This document shows positions 1 through 7,623 of a stretch of 64,000 bases of DNA, one piece after another (position 1 is the stretch's first letter; the number at the start of each line of letters is the position of its first letter). The notes below the pieces were generated by a model. The model had not been told where the DNA came from. It saw nothing but the letters and a program-made list of their open reading frames with translations, and ran no database searches. Both the position numbers and the translations under genes were made by a program. This DNA is from Veillonellaceae bacterium (GTDB taxonomy: Bacteria; Bacillota; Negativicutes; Veillonellales; Veillonellaceae), in assembly GCA_900766245.1 (NCBI GenBank), contig CAAFUR010000014.1, positions 68,343 to 132,342 on the forward strand, given 5' to 3'.

Positions 1-176
1 CTTGCTTAGGTGGTTACATGGGTATCATGGCAGAGGGAGAACGTACCGTGTCTACCACAAACCGTAACTTCCGTGGTCGTATGGGACACGTGGACAGTGA
101 AGTATATTTGGCAAGTCCCTATGTGGCGGCAGCAAGTGCAGTAGCAGGGTATTTAGCAAGCCCTGAGGAGGTATAA
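1..176 (+). CDS. leuC: 3-isopropylmalate dehydratase large subunit, C-terminal end
   Basis: Only the last 57 or so residues are in the window, read in the frame that ends with TAA at 174-176. The visible tail (GERTVSTTNRNFRGRMGH, then a run ending SPEEV) matches the conserved C-terminus of LeuC-type aconitase-family isomerases. With LeuD, LeuC converts 2-isopropylmalate to 3-isopropylmalate in cytoplasmic leucine synthesis. The [4Fe-4S] cysteines lie upstream, outside the window. The stop is one base before the leuD ATG, and the leuD ribosome site (GAGGAGG) lies inside the end of this gene, so the two are translationally coupled and probably made in equal amounts. Confidence 0.93.
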   Translation, partial: CLGGYMGIMAEGERTVSTTNRNFRGRMGHVDSEVYLASPYVAAASAVAGYLASPEEV

Positions 177-177
177 T

Positions 178-672
178 ATGGCAGACTTTCAAGGAACAAT
201 TTGGCGCTACGGCGACAATGTAGATACAGACGTAATCATCCCAGCACGCTATTTGGCAATCGCGGATATGGCGGAATTAGCAGAACATGCTATGGAAGAC
301 ATTGATACGACCTTTGCACCGAATGTGAAAGCTGGTGAAATTATGGTGGCTGGCAAAAACTTTGGTTGTGGTTCCTCTCGTGAACATGCGCCAGCAGTGA
401 TTAAAGAAAAAGGTATTTCTTGCATCGTAGCAGATAGCTTTGCTCGTATCTTTTTCCGCAATGCTATCAACATCGGTTTACCAGTAATCGAAATTGGTGA
501 TGCAGTAGACCGCATTCAAGAAGGTCACGAAATCGCTGTAGAAATGGCCACAGGTGTTGTCCATAATGTGACAACTGGTGAAAGCTATCAAGGAACAGCA
601 CTACCACAATTTGTGCAAAATATTGCGAAAGCAGGTGGACTGGTGAATTTTGCAAAAACAAGACAGGAGTAA
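178..672 (+). CDS. leuD: 3-isopropylmalate dehydratase small subunit
   Basis: The 164-residue product is the usual length for the short bacterial LeuD. It starts with the swivelling-domain signature (DNVDTDVIIPARYL) and carries the substrate-loop motif GCGSSREHAP at residues 63-72. It pairs with LeuC to isomerise 2-isopropylmalate in leucine synthesis. The start is the ATG directly after the leuC stop, behind GAGGAGG. The leuB gene begins five bases after the stop, so leuC-leuD-leuB form one operon. The protein is complete and shows nothing unusual. Confidence 0.96.
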   Translation: MADFQGTIWRYGDNVDTDVIIPARYLAIADMAELAEHAMEDIDTTFAPNVKAGEIMVAGKNFGCGSSREHAPAVIKEKGISCIVADSFARIFFRNAINIGLPVIEIGDAVDRIQEGHEIAVEMATGVVHNVTTGESYQGTALPQFVQNIAKAGGLVNFAKTRQE

Positions 673-676
673 TACT

Positions 677-1747
677 ATGAGTGAAAAACAAATTGTCCTA
701 ATTGCTGGTGATGGCATTGGGGAAGAGATAACAAATTCGGCGCGCGCTGTGGTGGATGCAGCCTTTGCCAAATCTGGTGTAACAGCAAACTGGATTGAGA
801 AAAAAGCAGGTGGTGCGGCTATCGATGCCTTCGGTGAACCATTGCCACAAGATACTATCGATGCATGCCAAGCAGCAGATGCTGTATTATTAGGTGCTGT
901 AGGCGGCCCTAAATGGGATGATGTAGATCCGTCCATCCGTCCAGAAAAAGCCATCCTTGGTTTACGCAAAGCATTGGGCTTGTTCTGTAACTTGCGCCCA
1001 GTGAAAATCTATCCAGCATTGCGTGAATTTTCTCCATTGAAACCAGAATTGGTAGAAAACGTTGACTTTGTCATCGTTCGTGAATTAACAGGCGGCATCT
1101 ATTTTGGGGAACGGGAAGAAGCACAAGGAGAAGGCCCAACAGAGTTTGCTTGGGACAAAGAGACCTATGCTCGTTATGAAGTAGAACGCATCATGGATGT
1201 AGCAGTGGAAACAGCTCGTAAACGATCTGGCAAAGTGGTGAGCGTAGATAAAGCTAATGTATTGGCGTCTTCTCGTTTATGGAGGAAGATTGCGAAAGAA
1301 AAAGCAGAAGCGAATCCAGACATCAACATGGATTACTACTATGTAGATAACACAGCTATGCAATTGGTAACAAACCCAGGTCAATTTGATGTACTAGTGA
1401 CAACGAACTTATTTGGAGATATCTTGAGCGATGAAGGGGCTGTTATCTCTGGATCTCTTGGTTTATTGCCATCTGCTTCCATTGGTACAGGTACTTCTTT
1501 GTATGAACCAATCCATGGATCGGCACCAGATATTGCAGGACAGGGTATTGCTAACCCATTAGGTACGATCTTATCTGCTGCTATGATGTGTCGTTACTCC
1601 TTGGACTTACCAGCAGTAGCAGACTCCATTGAAGAAGCAGTAACAGCTGTCCTTGATGCGGGCTATCGTACAGGTGATATGTACCGTGAAGGGTTCATAA
1701 AAGTGAATACCCAAGGCATGACTGACGCTGTCATAGCGCACTTATGA
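677..1747 (+). CDS. leuB: 3-isopropylmalate dehydrogenase
   Basis: This is a 356-residue isocitrate/isopropylmalate dehydrogenase-family protein that oxidatively decarboxylates 3-isopropylmalate with NAD in leucine synthesis. Visible signatures include the N-terminal AGDGIGEEI, the GAVGGPKWDD loop, the substrate-binding SVDKANVL segment, and the C-terminal GSAPDIAGQGIANPLGTILS region that binds NAD. An in-frame start nine codons upstream overlaps leuD. The ATG at 677 is preferred because AGACAGGAGT sits just ahead of it and it begins MSEKQIVLIAGDGIG, the normal N-terminus. It is the last gene of the leu operon and is followed by the repeated hairpin at 1767-1839. Confidence 0.95.
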   Translation: MSEKQIVLIAGDGIGEEITNSARAVVDAAFAKSGVTANWIEKKAGGAAIDAFGEPLPQDTIDACQAADAVLLGAVGGPKWDDVDPSIRPEKAILGLRKALGLFCNLRPVKIYPALREFSPLKPELVENVDFVIVRELTGGIYFGEREEAQGEGPTEFAWDKETYARYEVERIMDVAVETARKRSGKVVSVDKANVLASSRLWRKIAKEKAEANPDINMDYYYVDNTAMQLVTNPGQFDVLVTTNLFGDILSDEGAVISGSLGLLPSASIGTGTSLYEPIHGSAPDIAGQGIANPLGTILSAAMMCRYSLDLPAVADSIEEAVTAVLDAGYRTGDMYREGFIKVNTQGMTDAVIAHL

Positions 1748-1766
1748 TAAACATCATATAGGATAT

Positions 1767-1839
1767 AAAAAAGCGCGACACACTCCTCCACAAACTGATA
1801 CTATCGTTAGGTTTGCTCCGGAGTATGCCACGCTTTTTT
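1767..1839. repeat. Structured intergenic repeat, copy 1 (hairpin family I)
   Basis: A long imperfect inverted repeat: AAAAAAGCG at 1767-1775 pairs with CGCTTTTTT at 1831-1839. Inside this is a helix, a 4x4 internal loop and a second short helix (CAAAC/GTTTG). The same core, CTCCACAAA facing TTTGCTCCGG, occurs again at 55256-55326. Read on the minus strand, the internal loop is GGAG opposite UGGA in both copies. The remaining arm differences become G-U pairs on the minus strand, while they would be mismatches on the plus strand. On the plus strand the outer stem ending in T residues may also act as the leuB terminator. Function unknown. Confidence 0.7.
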
Positions 1840-1983
1840 TATGTATGTTATTAGTTAGATATCGTTGATACTGCTTAGCCTATGTGCGCTATGGTGGTGC
1901 TCTAGGGAGAAGCGGATAAGTATGATTCTAGGAAAAAGATGATGGTCGGTACAGACCTATCTCACAAGAAATATATATACTAG

Positions 1984-2012
1984 TTAAGGTTTCATGTACT
2001 TTTGTGTATAAT
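1984..2012 (+). promoter_or_regulatory. Candidate pheA promoter
   Basis: A perfect TATAAT lies at 2007-2012, with a weak -35 (TTAAGG, 1984-1989) at 17-base spacing. Transcription would start near 2019. That rules out the upstream in-frame start at 2002 and supports translation of pheA from 2059. Confidence 0.5.
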
Positions 2013-2058
2013 AGAGTGCATATATCAGTGTTGGGAACGGAATGTAGGAGGAGTTACT

Positions 2059-2946
2059 ATGTCAGATGAACGAGTTACAGATCTACAGTTGGCACACTCT
2101 GTGCTAGGCTATACTGGGGTTCCAGGGGCCTATGCCTATGAAGTGCTGCAGAATGTACTTTCAAAATATATAGAAAAGGGTGGATCCGTGGAAGGACAAC
2201 GGATTGAGCGCTGTCAAAGCCATCGCGAGCTTGTACAGGCTGTTCACGAAGGACGCATCGATTATGCTATATTGCCTATTGAAAATTCCATCGTCGGTGA
2301 AGTGCGGGATAGCACAGATTTAATCAAGGATAAAAATATTCATATTGTAGGAGAAGTACGCCACCGTATTAGCCATAGTTTATTGGGCGTGCAAGGTGCT
2401 AGCCTAGATACGATCCAAGAGGTGTACTCCCACGAGCAAGCCCTCATGCAATGCTCACAATTTTTGGCGACTCACAGCTCGTGGCAACTAAGTCCTATGA
2501 ACAATACAGCCATGAGCGCGAAATATGTAAGTGATACCCAGGATATAACGAAAGCATGCATTGCCAATGCATCTGCGAAAGAATTATACGGTCTCACACT
2601 GTTGGCGCCAGACATTGCAAACTTTAAGGAAAACTTTACGCGATTCTTCATCATCACGCATAAGGATGTAAAGATTCATGATGCGCATAAACTGAGCATC
2701 ATTGTACAAACGCCAAATACTCCAGGGGCACTGGTGAAAGTGTTACGAGTCTTTGAAAATCACCAATTGAACATGGTGAATATCAAGTCACGACCATGTA
2801 TGCACACGCCGTGGGAGTACTTTTTCTACATTGATATAGAAGGGGAAGGTCGTGAAGCAGAAGTACAACAGGCTTTGGCAGAAGTGCGAGAACTGTCCAA
2901 TTATTTGCAGGTCTTAGGGCATTATAAAATCTATGATGTGCTGTGA
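2059..2946 (+). CDS. pheA: Prephenate dehydratase with ACT domain
   Basis: A 295-residue monofunctional prephenate dehydratase, converting prephenate to phenylpyruvate in phenylalanine synthesis. The catalytic domain opens with GYTGVPGAYAYEVL and contains the Thr-Arg-Phe triplet at residues 194-196 that the family uses for catalysis. A C-terminal ACT domain follows, with the ESRP-like phenylalanine-binding motif appearing as SRP at 244-246. This implies feedback inhibition by phenylalanine. There is no chorismate mutase domain. The ATG at 2059 follows GTAGGAGGAG, and the longer reading from 2002 overlaps the promoter. It has its own promoter and no obvious terminator downstream. Confidence 0.93.
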   Translation: MSDERVTDLQLAHSVLGYTGVPGAYAYEVLQNVLSKYIEKGGSVEGQRIERCQSHRELVQAVHEGRIDYAILPIENSIVGEVRDSTDLIKDKNIHIVGEVRHRISHSLLGVQGASLDTIQEVYSHEQALMQCSQFLATHSSWQLSPMNNTAMSAKYVSDTQDITKACIANASAKELYGLTLLAPDIANFKENFTRFFIITHKDVKIHDAHKLSIIVQTPNTPGALVKVLRVFENHQLNMVNIKSRPCMHTPWEYFFYIDIEGEGREAEVQQALAEVRELSNYLQVLGHYKIYDVL

Positions 2947-3268
2947 GGATCTAATTACAGTACATATTGCTAATGTATAGGTAAATATTGGATGATTTTC
3001 CTATATCTTGTAGTGACACGCAGTATACAAGACGGAGTTTAAAAGTTTCATGAAGTTTCGGTATACCCTTGCTCATAGAAATAGAGATATGATACTATAT
3101 TCCCATGTGATATATAGAAATGTATAGATATAGCTGTATTGTATAAATGAGCTAAGTACATGTGCTATGTAAATGTAGCATACAAATGCACTATGCAAAC
3201 TCAGTACAGATGACCTCTAATTTCTATATACGAATTAAGAATGTGAAAATTAAGCAAGGAGACATAGT
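2947..3268. other. 322-base intergenic region, no clear function
   Basis: AT-rich spacer between pheA and the PepSY gene. I see only a weak six-base inverted repeat (CTTGTA ... TACAAG near 3007-3031) and short imperfect repeats of a TGCTATGTAAA-like word around 3160-3200. There is no convincing terminator, RNA or ORF. The ribosome site of the next gene (AAGGAGA) is at its end. Confidence 0.4.
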
Positions 3269-3682
3269 ATGAAACGAAGCATTATTTCTTTTTTAGTAGG
3301 CGCCATTGTGACGGCATGTGCTATGGGTTGGTTTTGGTATCAAGACCGTGAGCAGTACACACGTGCCATCCCCGCTGTAAAAGGGGTAGTTCAAGTAGCG
3401 CCAATGGTGAATGGAACATCAACAGGAACGACAAATGGTACTGTACAACAAACTGGAGCCGTAGCGCCACAAGCAACACAGCAACAAGTACAAATAACAC
3501 AAGAAAAAGCAATGGAAATCTTCAAAACAGCATACCCTGACTATCGCATTGAAAAAGTGAAGTTCGATACAGATCACGGTCGTGCTCATTATGAAATCGA
3601 TGGGGAAACCTTAACACGGGAAGTAGAAATTAAAATTGATGCTGTTACTGGGGAAATCTTCCAAGTTAAAGAAGGACATTAA
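3269..3682 (+). CDS. Exported/membrane-anchored PepSY-domain protein
   Basis: A 137-residue protein. Residues 5-24 form a single hydrophobic segment (IISFLVGAIVTACAMGWFW) preceded by Lys-Arg, which is a signal anchor or uncleaved signal peptide. A low-complexity Thr/Gln/Val-rich linker covers about residues 45-75. The C-terminal 60 residues (ITQEKAMEIFKTAYPDYRIE ... EVEIKIDAVTGEIFQVKEGH) match the PepSY fold, usually found in periplasmic or cell-surface proteins that modulate proteases or sense the envelope. The cysteine at residue 17 lies within the hydrophobic stretch but is not in a clear lipobox. The start follows AAGGAGACATAGT. It is a single gene with a terminator after it. Its specific role is not known. 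Confidence 0.8.
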   Translation: MKRSIISFLVGAIVTACAMGWFWYQDREQYTRAIPAVKGVVQVAPMVNGTSTGTTNGTVQQTGAVAPQATQQQVQITQEKAMEIFKTAYPDYRIEKVKFDTDHGRAHYEIDGETLTREVEIKIDAVTGEIFQVKEGH

Positions 3683-3709
3683 GATACTATAACGGTTTCT
3701 TGAAGAAAG

Positions 3710-3763
3710 AAAAGGGCTGTAACAGATATGTAGAGAAGTACATAGAGTTATGGCTCCTTTTTG
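3710..3763 (+). terminator. Rho-independent terminator of the PepSY gene
   Basis: AAAAGGGCTGTAAC (3710-3723) pairs, with a bulge and G-U pairs, with GTTATGGCTCCTTTT ending near 3762, followed by a short T run. Confidence 0.65.
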
Positions 3764-3823
3764 TATGTAAATAATAAGATTAGAATATTTAAAAAATAGT
3801 ATAAAGAATACTAAAAAATAATA

Positions 3824-3851
3824 TTGACATAATTTTATTTTGGTGTATAAT
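3824..3851 (+). promoter_or_regulatory. Promoter P1 of the restriction-modification operon
   Basis: A perfect TTGACA at 3824-3829 and a perfect TATAAT at 3846-3851 are separated by 16 bases. It is the best sigma-70-type promoter in the window. The expected start is near 3858, giving a leader of about 220 bases that includes two of the three palindromes and an 8-base palindrome GGTTAACC at 3869-3876. Confidence 0.8.
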
Positions 3852-3956
3852 GAAGTTGTAGATAAATTGGTTAACCGGTACTTAGTAAAATATCTTTTTT
3901 ATTTCAATCTAATTTTCTAGTATCGTGAATACTAGATATAGAAATAAAATATACTA

Positions 3957-3984
3957 TTAATTGTTAAGGGGAGTGTGGTATAAT
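3957..3984 (+). promoter_or_regulatory. Promoter P2 of the restriction-modification operon
   Basis: TATAAT at 3979-3984 is preceded by TGG, an extended -10. A weak TTAATT -35 (3957-3962) lies at 16-base spacing. It sits between the second and third palindromes, so occupancy of those sites could block initiation or elongation. Confidence 0.6.
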
Positions 3985-4077
3985 AGGCAAAAATAAAAAG
4001 ATAAATTTTTTTAGATTAAAACACCTAGTATTAGCAATACTAAAAGCGATAGAACTTATAATAATCAGGAGGGTAAT

Positions 4078-5973
4078 ATGTCATTAAAAGGTAAACAAGA
4101 ATTGCAAGCATGGATTTCAAATATCATGGTAAGTCCAATTAGAAGCGGACAATTAAAAGGATTTCTAGCAATGGTTGCATTAGTGCTTCACGAGCATCCA
4201 GAATCTTTACGAGGACTTATTTTAGGTACACAAGATGATTTATATAGATTAGCAGATCGTACTGCAATTGATAACCAAATGGCCTATGTAAAAACAATGA
4301 AACAGTTAGGAAGACTTTCAAAACAACCGAATACAAATACATATCTACTAGAGAGTGTATTGTATGATGTAAAAACGACGCCAGAAAAATTAGGCGATGC
4401 AATGTATCGAGAGTTACTGCGTATTTTAGTAGAGTGTACACCATTAGAAGTATTAGATGTTGCATTAAATGAAGAATGGTTGCATAGACTGGAAACTGGT
4501 AGTACGACACCAGTATATATCAACCAATTATTGGTAGAGTTGGGAGATTTAAAAGAAGGGCAAACAGTTCTTGATCCAACTATGGGGGTAGCAGGTACAC
4601 TATTAGCTGCTTACGAAAAAAATGAAACAACTTTGGTAGGGCAAGATATAAATTTAGGAACAGTCGGTTGTGCGTATATTAATCTATTTTTGCATGGTGT
4701 GAAATTAGAACACATCGCATTGTATGAAGGTGAAATGTTTGGAGAGCCACATTTTCTTGCAGCGAATACTACCTTTGATCGAGTATTGCAATTCCCCAAT
4801 TTTGCTACAAAAGTAAATACGGAATCCTTGCAAGGACAGGTTAGCAGATTTCCATTCGGACCGATGGCACCGATGGCAGGTGAGTGGATGAATGTAAGTA
4901 GTGCATTGACAGCCCTTATACCTCATGATGGTAAAGCAGTTATTGCCGTATTTAATGGCGTATTATATAGAGGTGGTGCGGATGGAAAAATTCGTGAAAG
5001 CATTTTAAATTATGACTTAATTGAAACCGTGATAGGAGTACCTTCAGGAATATTACCAAATATTTCTGTACCATGGGCTATTGTGGTATGTAATAATCAT
5101 AAACAAGATGCGATGAAAGGAAAGGTGCAGTTTATCCAAATTTCTGAAGATATGATAGAAACGGTATCACGTCGTACACAGGTATTAACGAAAGATAGCA
5201 TTCGTCGAATTGTAGAAATATACCGCAATAAAGAGGAAGTTCCAGGTGTTGCAACCACAGTACCTCTTTCTGAGCTCAAAGAAGGGAAACTATTGCCGTC
5301 AGATTATATAGAAGAAGCAGAGGTTGAATTAGACGGTTTTACTATTTCTATCAATGCTGATGAACTTGAGAAACGTGAAACTATCCCATTGGATAAGGTA
5401 GTAAGTATAGGTCGAGGTCTTAATATAACTGCCAAAAGTGAAGATGCTAATGGTGAGTATGGTGTACTACGTATTATGGATATCGAAGACTATGGCAGAA
5501 TTAATTATGATAACCTAGTGAGGACAACCTCAGAAGCGGGTAAGGTAGACAATTATCTATTAGAAAAAGATGACTTAGTACTCAGTATTCGAGGTGGTAC
5601 AAATAAAGTAGGTATTGTTGATCGAGATATGGATAAGTTATTGTTTAATGCTAACTTAGTACGATTACGTGTAAAATACCGTCAATGTAATCCAAAATGG
5701 TTACAAATTTATTTAACTAGTTTAATTGGTCAATGGTTACTGAAAAGAATCTCTCGTGGGACAACGGTACAACAAATTACAATGTCAGAACTGAAAGAGT
5801 TACCAATTCCTGTGCTATCTTTGGAAGAACAAGAACGCGATGTAGCTTGGTATGAACAGAAACAAGAAGAACTTGAGCAACTACGACTTACATTGCGACA
5901 ACAAGAACAAGCGATGAAACGAGAACTGGTTAATAGCTTTGGATTTGGAGAAGGCTTTGTTGTAGAAAAATAA
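4078..5973 (+). CDS. N6-adenine-methylase-like/HsdS-like fusion with degenerate catalytic motif
   Basis: A 631-residue protein. Residues 1-140 are a helical N-terminal region. About 140-400 resemble the HsdM methylase fold, with SAM-motif DPTMGVAG at 166-173 (canonical HsdM: DPAxGSGG). About 433-600 form one target-recognition domain of HsdS type (PLDKVVSIGRGLNI ... LELPIPVLSLEEQ-like end), and a C-terminal coiled coil (EEQERDVAWYEQKQEELEQ) follows. Where an active enzyme has NPPF, this one has F-P-N-F at 239-242, so the catalytic Asn is missing and methyl transfer is doubtful. A bona fide hsdM follows 120 bases later. As a protein with a single recognition domain it could bind, as a dimer, an interrupted palindrome like the three upstream of it. 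That would make it an autoregulator, but this is inference. Start ATG is behind AGGAGGGTAAT. Confidence 0.75.
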   Translation: MSLKGKQELQAWISNIMVSPIRSGQLKGFLAMVALVLHEHPESLRGLILGTQDDLYRLADRTAIDNQMAYVKTMKQLGRLSKQPNTNTYLLESVLYDVKTTPEKLGDAMYRELLRILVECTPLEVLDVALNEEWLHRLETGSTTPVYINQLLVELGDLKEGQTVLDPTMGVAGTLLAAYEKNETTLVGQDINLGTVGCAYINLFLHGVKLEHIALYEGEMFGEPHFLAANTTFDRVLQFPNFATKVNTESLQGQVSRFPFGPMAPMAGEWMNVSSALTALIPHDGKAVIAVFNGVLYRGGADGKIRESILNYDLIETVIGVPSGILPNISVPWAIVVCNNHKQDAMKGKVQFIQISEDMIETVSRRTQVLTKDSIRRIVEIYRNKEEVPGVATTVPLSELKEGKLLPSDYIEEAEVELDGFTISINADELEKRETIPLDKVVSIGRGLNITAKSEDANGEYGVLRIMDIEDYGRINYDNLVRTTSEAGKVDNYLLEKDDLVLSIRGGTNKVGIVDRDMDKLLFNANLVRLRVKYRQCNPKWLQIYLTSLIGQWLLKRISRGTTVQQITMSELKELPIPVLSLEEQERDVAWYEQKQEELEQLRLTLRQQEQAMKRELVNSFGFGEGFVVEK

Positions 5974-6093
5974 AAGGGAATCATACATAGAAAAATTAAC
6001 GAGATAATCATGCTTGCCTGGTTCATGTTTATATATAATACCGGGTTAATATGATAGAATGATAAGTAAAGATAAAACTTAAGGAGAATATTT

Positions 6094-7623
6094 ATGGCTA
6101 AAAATAATGTTAATATAGGATTTGAAAAGCAAATTTGGGAGGCCGCATGTGTACTTTGGGGTCATATTCCACCGGCAGATTATCGTAAAGTAATTGTGGG
6201 GCTTATTTTCCTGCGCTATATTTCTAGTGCCTTTGATAGACGATATCAAGAGTTATTACTAGAAGGATATGGCGATGAAAATGATAAAGATGCCTACCTA
6301 GAAGAAAATATCTTTTTCGTACCTGAAGCAGCACGGTGGACAACAATTTCTCAGTATGCACATACACCAGAGATTGGTACTATCCTTGATGATGCTATGA
6401 TTGCTATTGAAAAAGATAATCCTGTACTAAAAAATGTATTACCAAAAGTGTATGGAAATCCCGATTTAGATAAAACAGTTTTGGGAGATGTAGTTGATTT
6501 ATTTACGAATAAAATTCATATGGATGAAACCGAATATACAAAGGACTTGTTAGGTCGTACTTATGAATATTGCATTGAACAATTTGCCGAGAAGGAGGGA
6601 AAAAAAGGTGGAGAGTTCTATACACCTTCTAGTATTGTTAAAACAATTGTAGAAATTTTAAGACCATTTGATAATTGTCGTGTCTATGATCCAGCAATGG
6701 GAAGTGGTGGCATGTTTGTGCAAAGTGCTAAGTTTGTGGAAGCTCATAGTGGTCGTAGAGGAACTTTATCTGTATATGGGCAGGAGTCTAATTCAGATAC
6801 TTGGAGAATGGCAAAAATGAATATGGCTATTCGAGGTATTGAAGCTAATTTTGGTGAGAGTCACGCAGATACATTTACTAACGATATTCATCCACAATTA
6901 AAAGCAGACTTTATTATGGCAAACCCACCGTTCAACTATAAAAACTGGGGAGCAGAAAAGCTACAAGATGATGTACGGTGGAAATATGGTATGCCACCAG
7001 AAAAAAATGCTAACTATGCGTGGATTCAACACATGATTCATCACTTAGCTCCAAATGGAAAAATTGGACTAGTATTAGCAAATGGTGCTTTATCTTCCCA
7101 AACTTTAGGAGAAGGGGATATTAGAAAGAAAATTATTGAAGATGATTTAGTAGAAGGCATCATTGCTCTACCAGCAAAGTTATTTTATAGCGTAACCATA
7201 CCGGTTACTTTGTGGTTTATCACAAAAAATAAAAAGCAAAAAGGGAAAACGCTTTTTATTGACGCTAGAAAAATGGGCTACATGGTAGATCGGAAGCATA
7301 GGGACCTTACAGAAGGAATTCAAGAAGACGGAAGCCTTGGTGATATTGATACTTTAGCTAAGACGTTCGAAGACTTTCAAAACGGAACCTTGGAGCCAAC
7401 GCAAGGATTTTCTGCAATAGCAACCATTGAAGACATACAAGCACAAGATTATATTTTGACACCAGGGCGCTATGTAGGTCTCGAAGAAGGAGATGATGAT
7501 GGAGAATCTTTTGAAGAAATCATGGCTAAATTGACAGAGGAACTTGGAGAATTATTTGAAGAATCTCACAAATTGGAAGAAGAGATTAGAAAAAACTTGG
7601 GGGCGATTGGGTATGAAGTGTAG
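6094..7623 (+). CDS. hsdM: Type I restriction-modification system methyltransferase subunit
   Basis: A full-length 509-residue HsdM. The N-terminal HsdM helical domain (GFEKQIWEAACVLWGHIPPADYRKVIVGLIFLRY region, about 8-150) is followed by the N6-adenine methylase domain with SAM motif DPAMGSGG at 199-206 and catalytic NPPF at 277-280. It methylates adenine at sites chosen by HsdS, protecting the host from HsdR. The start ATG follows AAGGAGAATATTT. The last 11 bases overlap the hsdS half gene at 7613, so translation is coupled. The contrast with the degenerate methylase-like protein just upstream is notable: this one has every catalytic residue expected. Confidence 0.95.
   Translation: MAKNNVNIGFEKQIWEAACVLWGHIPPADYRKVIVGLIFLRYISSAFDRRYQELLLEGYGDENDKDAYLEENIFFVPEAARWTTISQYAHTPEIGTILDDAMIAIEKDNPVLKNVLPKVYGNPDLDKTVLGDVVDLFTNKIHMDETEYTKDLLGRTYEYCIEQFAEKEGKKGGEFYTPSSIVKTIVEILRPFDNCRVYDPAMGSGGMFVQSAKFVEAHSGRRGTLSVYGQESNSDTWRMAKMNMAIRGIEANFGESHADTFTNDIHPQLKADFIMANPPFNYKNWGAEKLQDDVRWKYGMPPEKNANYAWIQHMIHHLAPNGKIGLVLANGALSSQTLGEGDIRKKIIEDDLVEGIIALPAKLFYSVTIPVTLWFITKNKKQKGKTLFIDARKMGYMVDRKHRDLTEGIQEDGSLGDIDTLAKTFEDFQNGTLEPTQGFSAIATIEDIQAQDYILTPGRYVGLEEGDDDGESFEEIMAKLTEELGELFEESHKLEEEIRKNLGAIGYEV

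Larger units (their letters stand above)
3797..4042. promoter_or_regulatory. Three identical-half-site palindromes (operator array)
   Basis: Three 17-base interrupted palindromes of the exact form TAGTAT-N5-ATACTA lie at 3797-3813, 3918-3934 and 4026-4042. The centres are 121 and 108 bases apart. Spacers differ (AAAGA, CGTGA, TAGCA) while both half-sites are invariant, as expected for binding sites of a dimeric DNA-binding protein. The first is just upstream of promoter P1, the second lies between P1 and P2, and the third lies between P2 and the start codon at 4078. I noticed no other copy of this palindrome in the window. Confidence 0.75.

Noticed and set aside
2002..2058. Earlier start for pheA
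   Set aside because: The codon overlaps the -10 box, so it would not be in the mRNA; GGAGGAG precedes the ATG at 2059.
3824..4077. Phage or plasmid origin suggested by the repeated palindromes
   Set aside because: No replication protein, DnaA-box cluster or iteron-type direct repeats are present; the palindromes bracket promoters instead.
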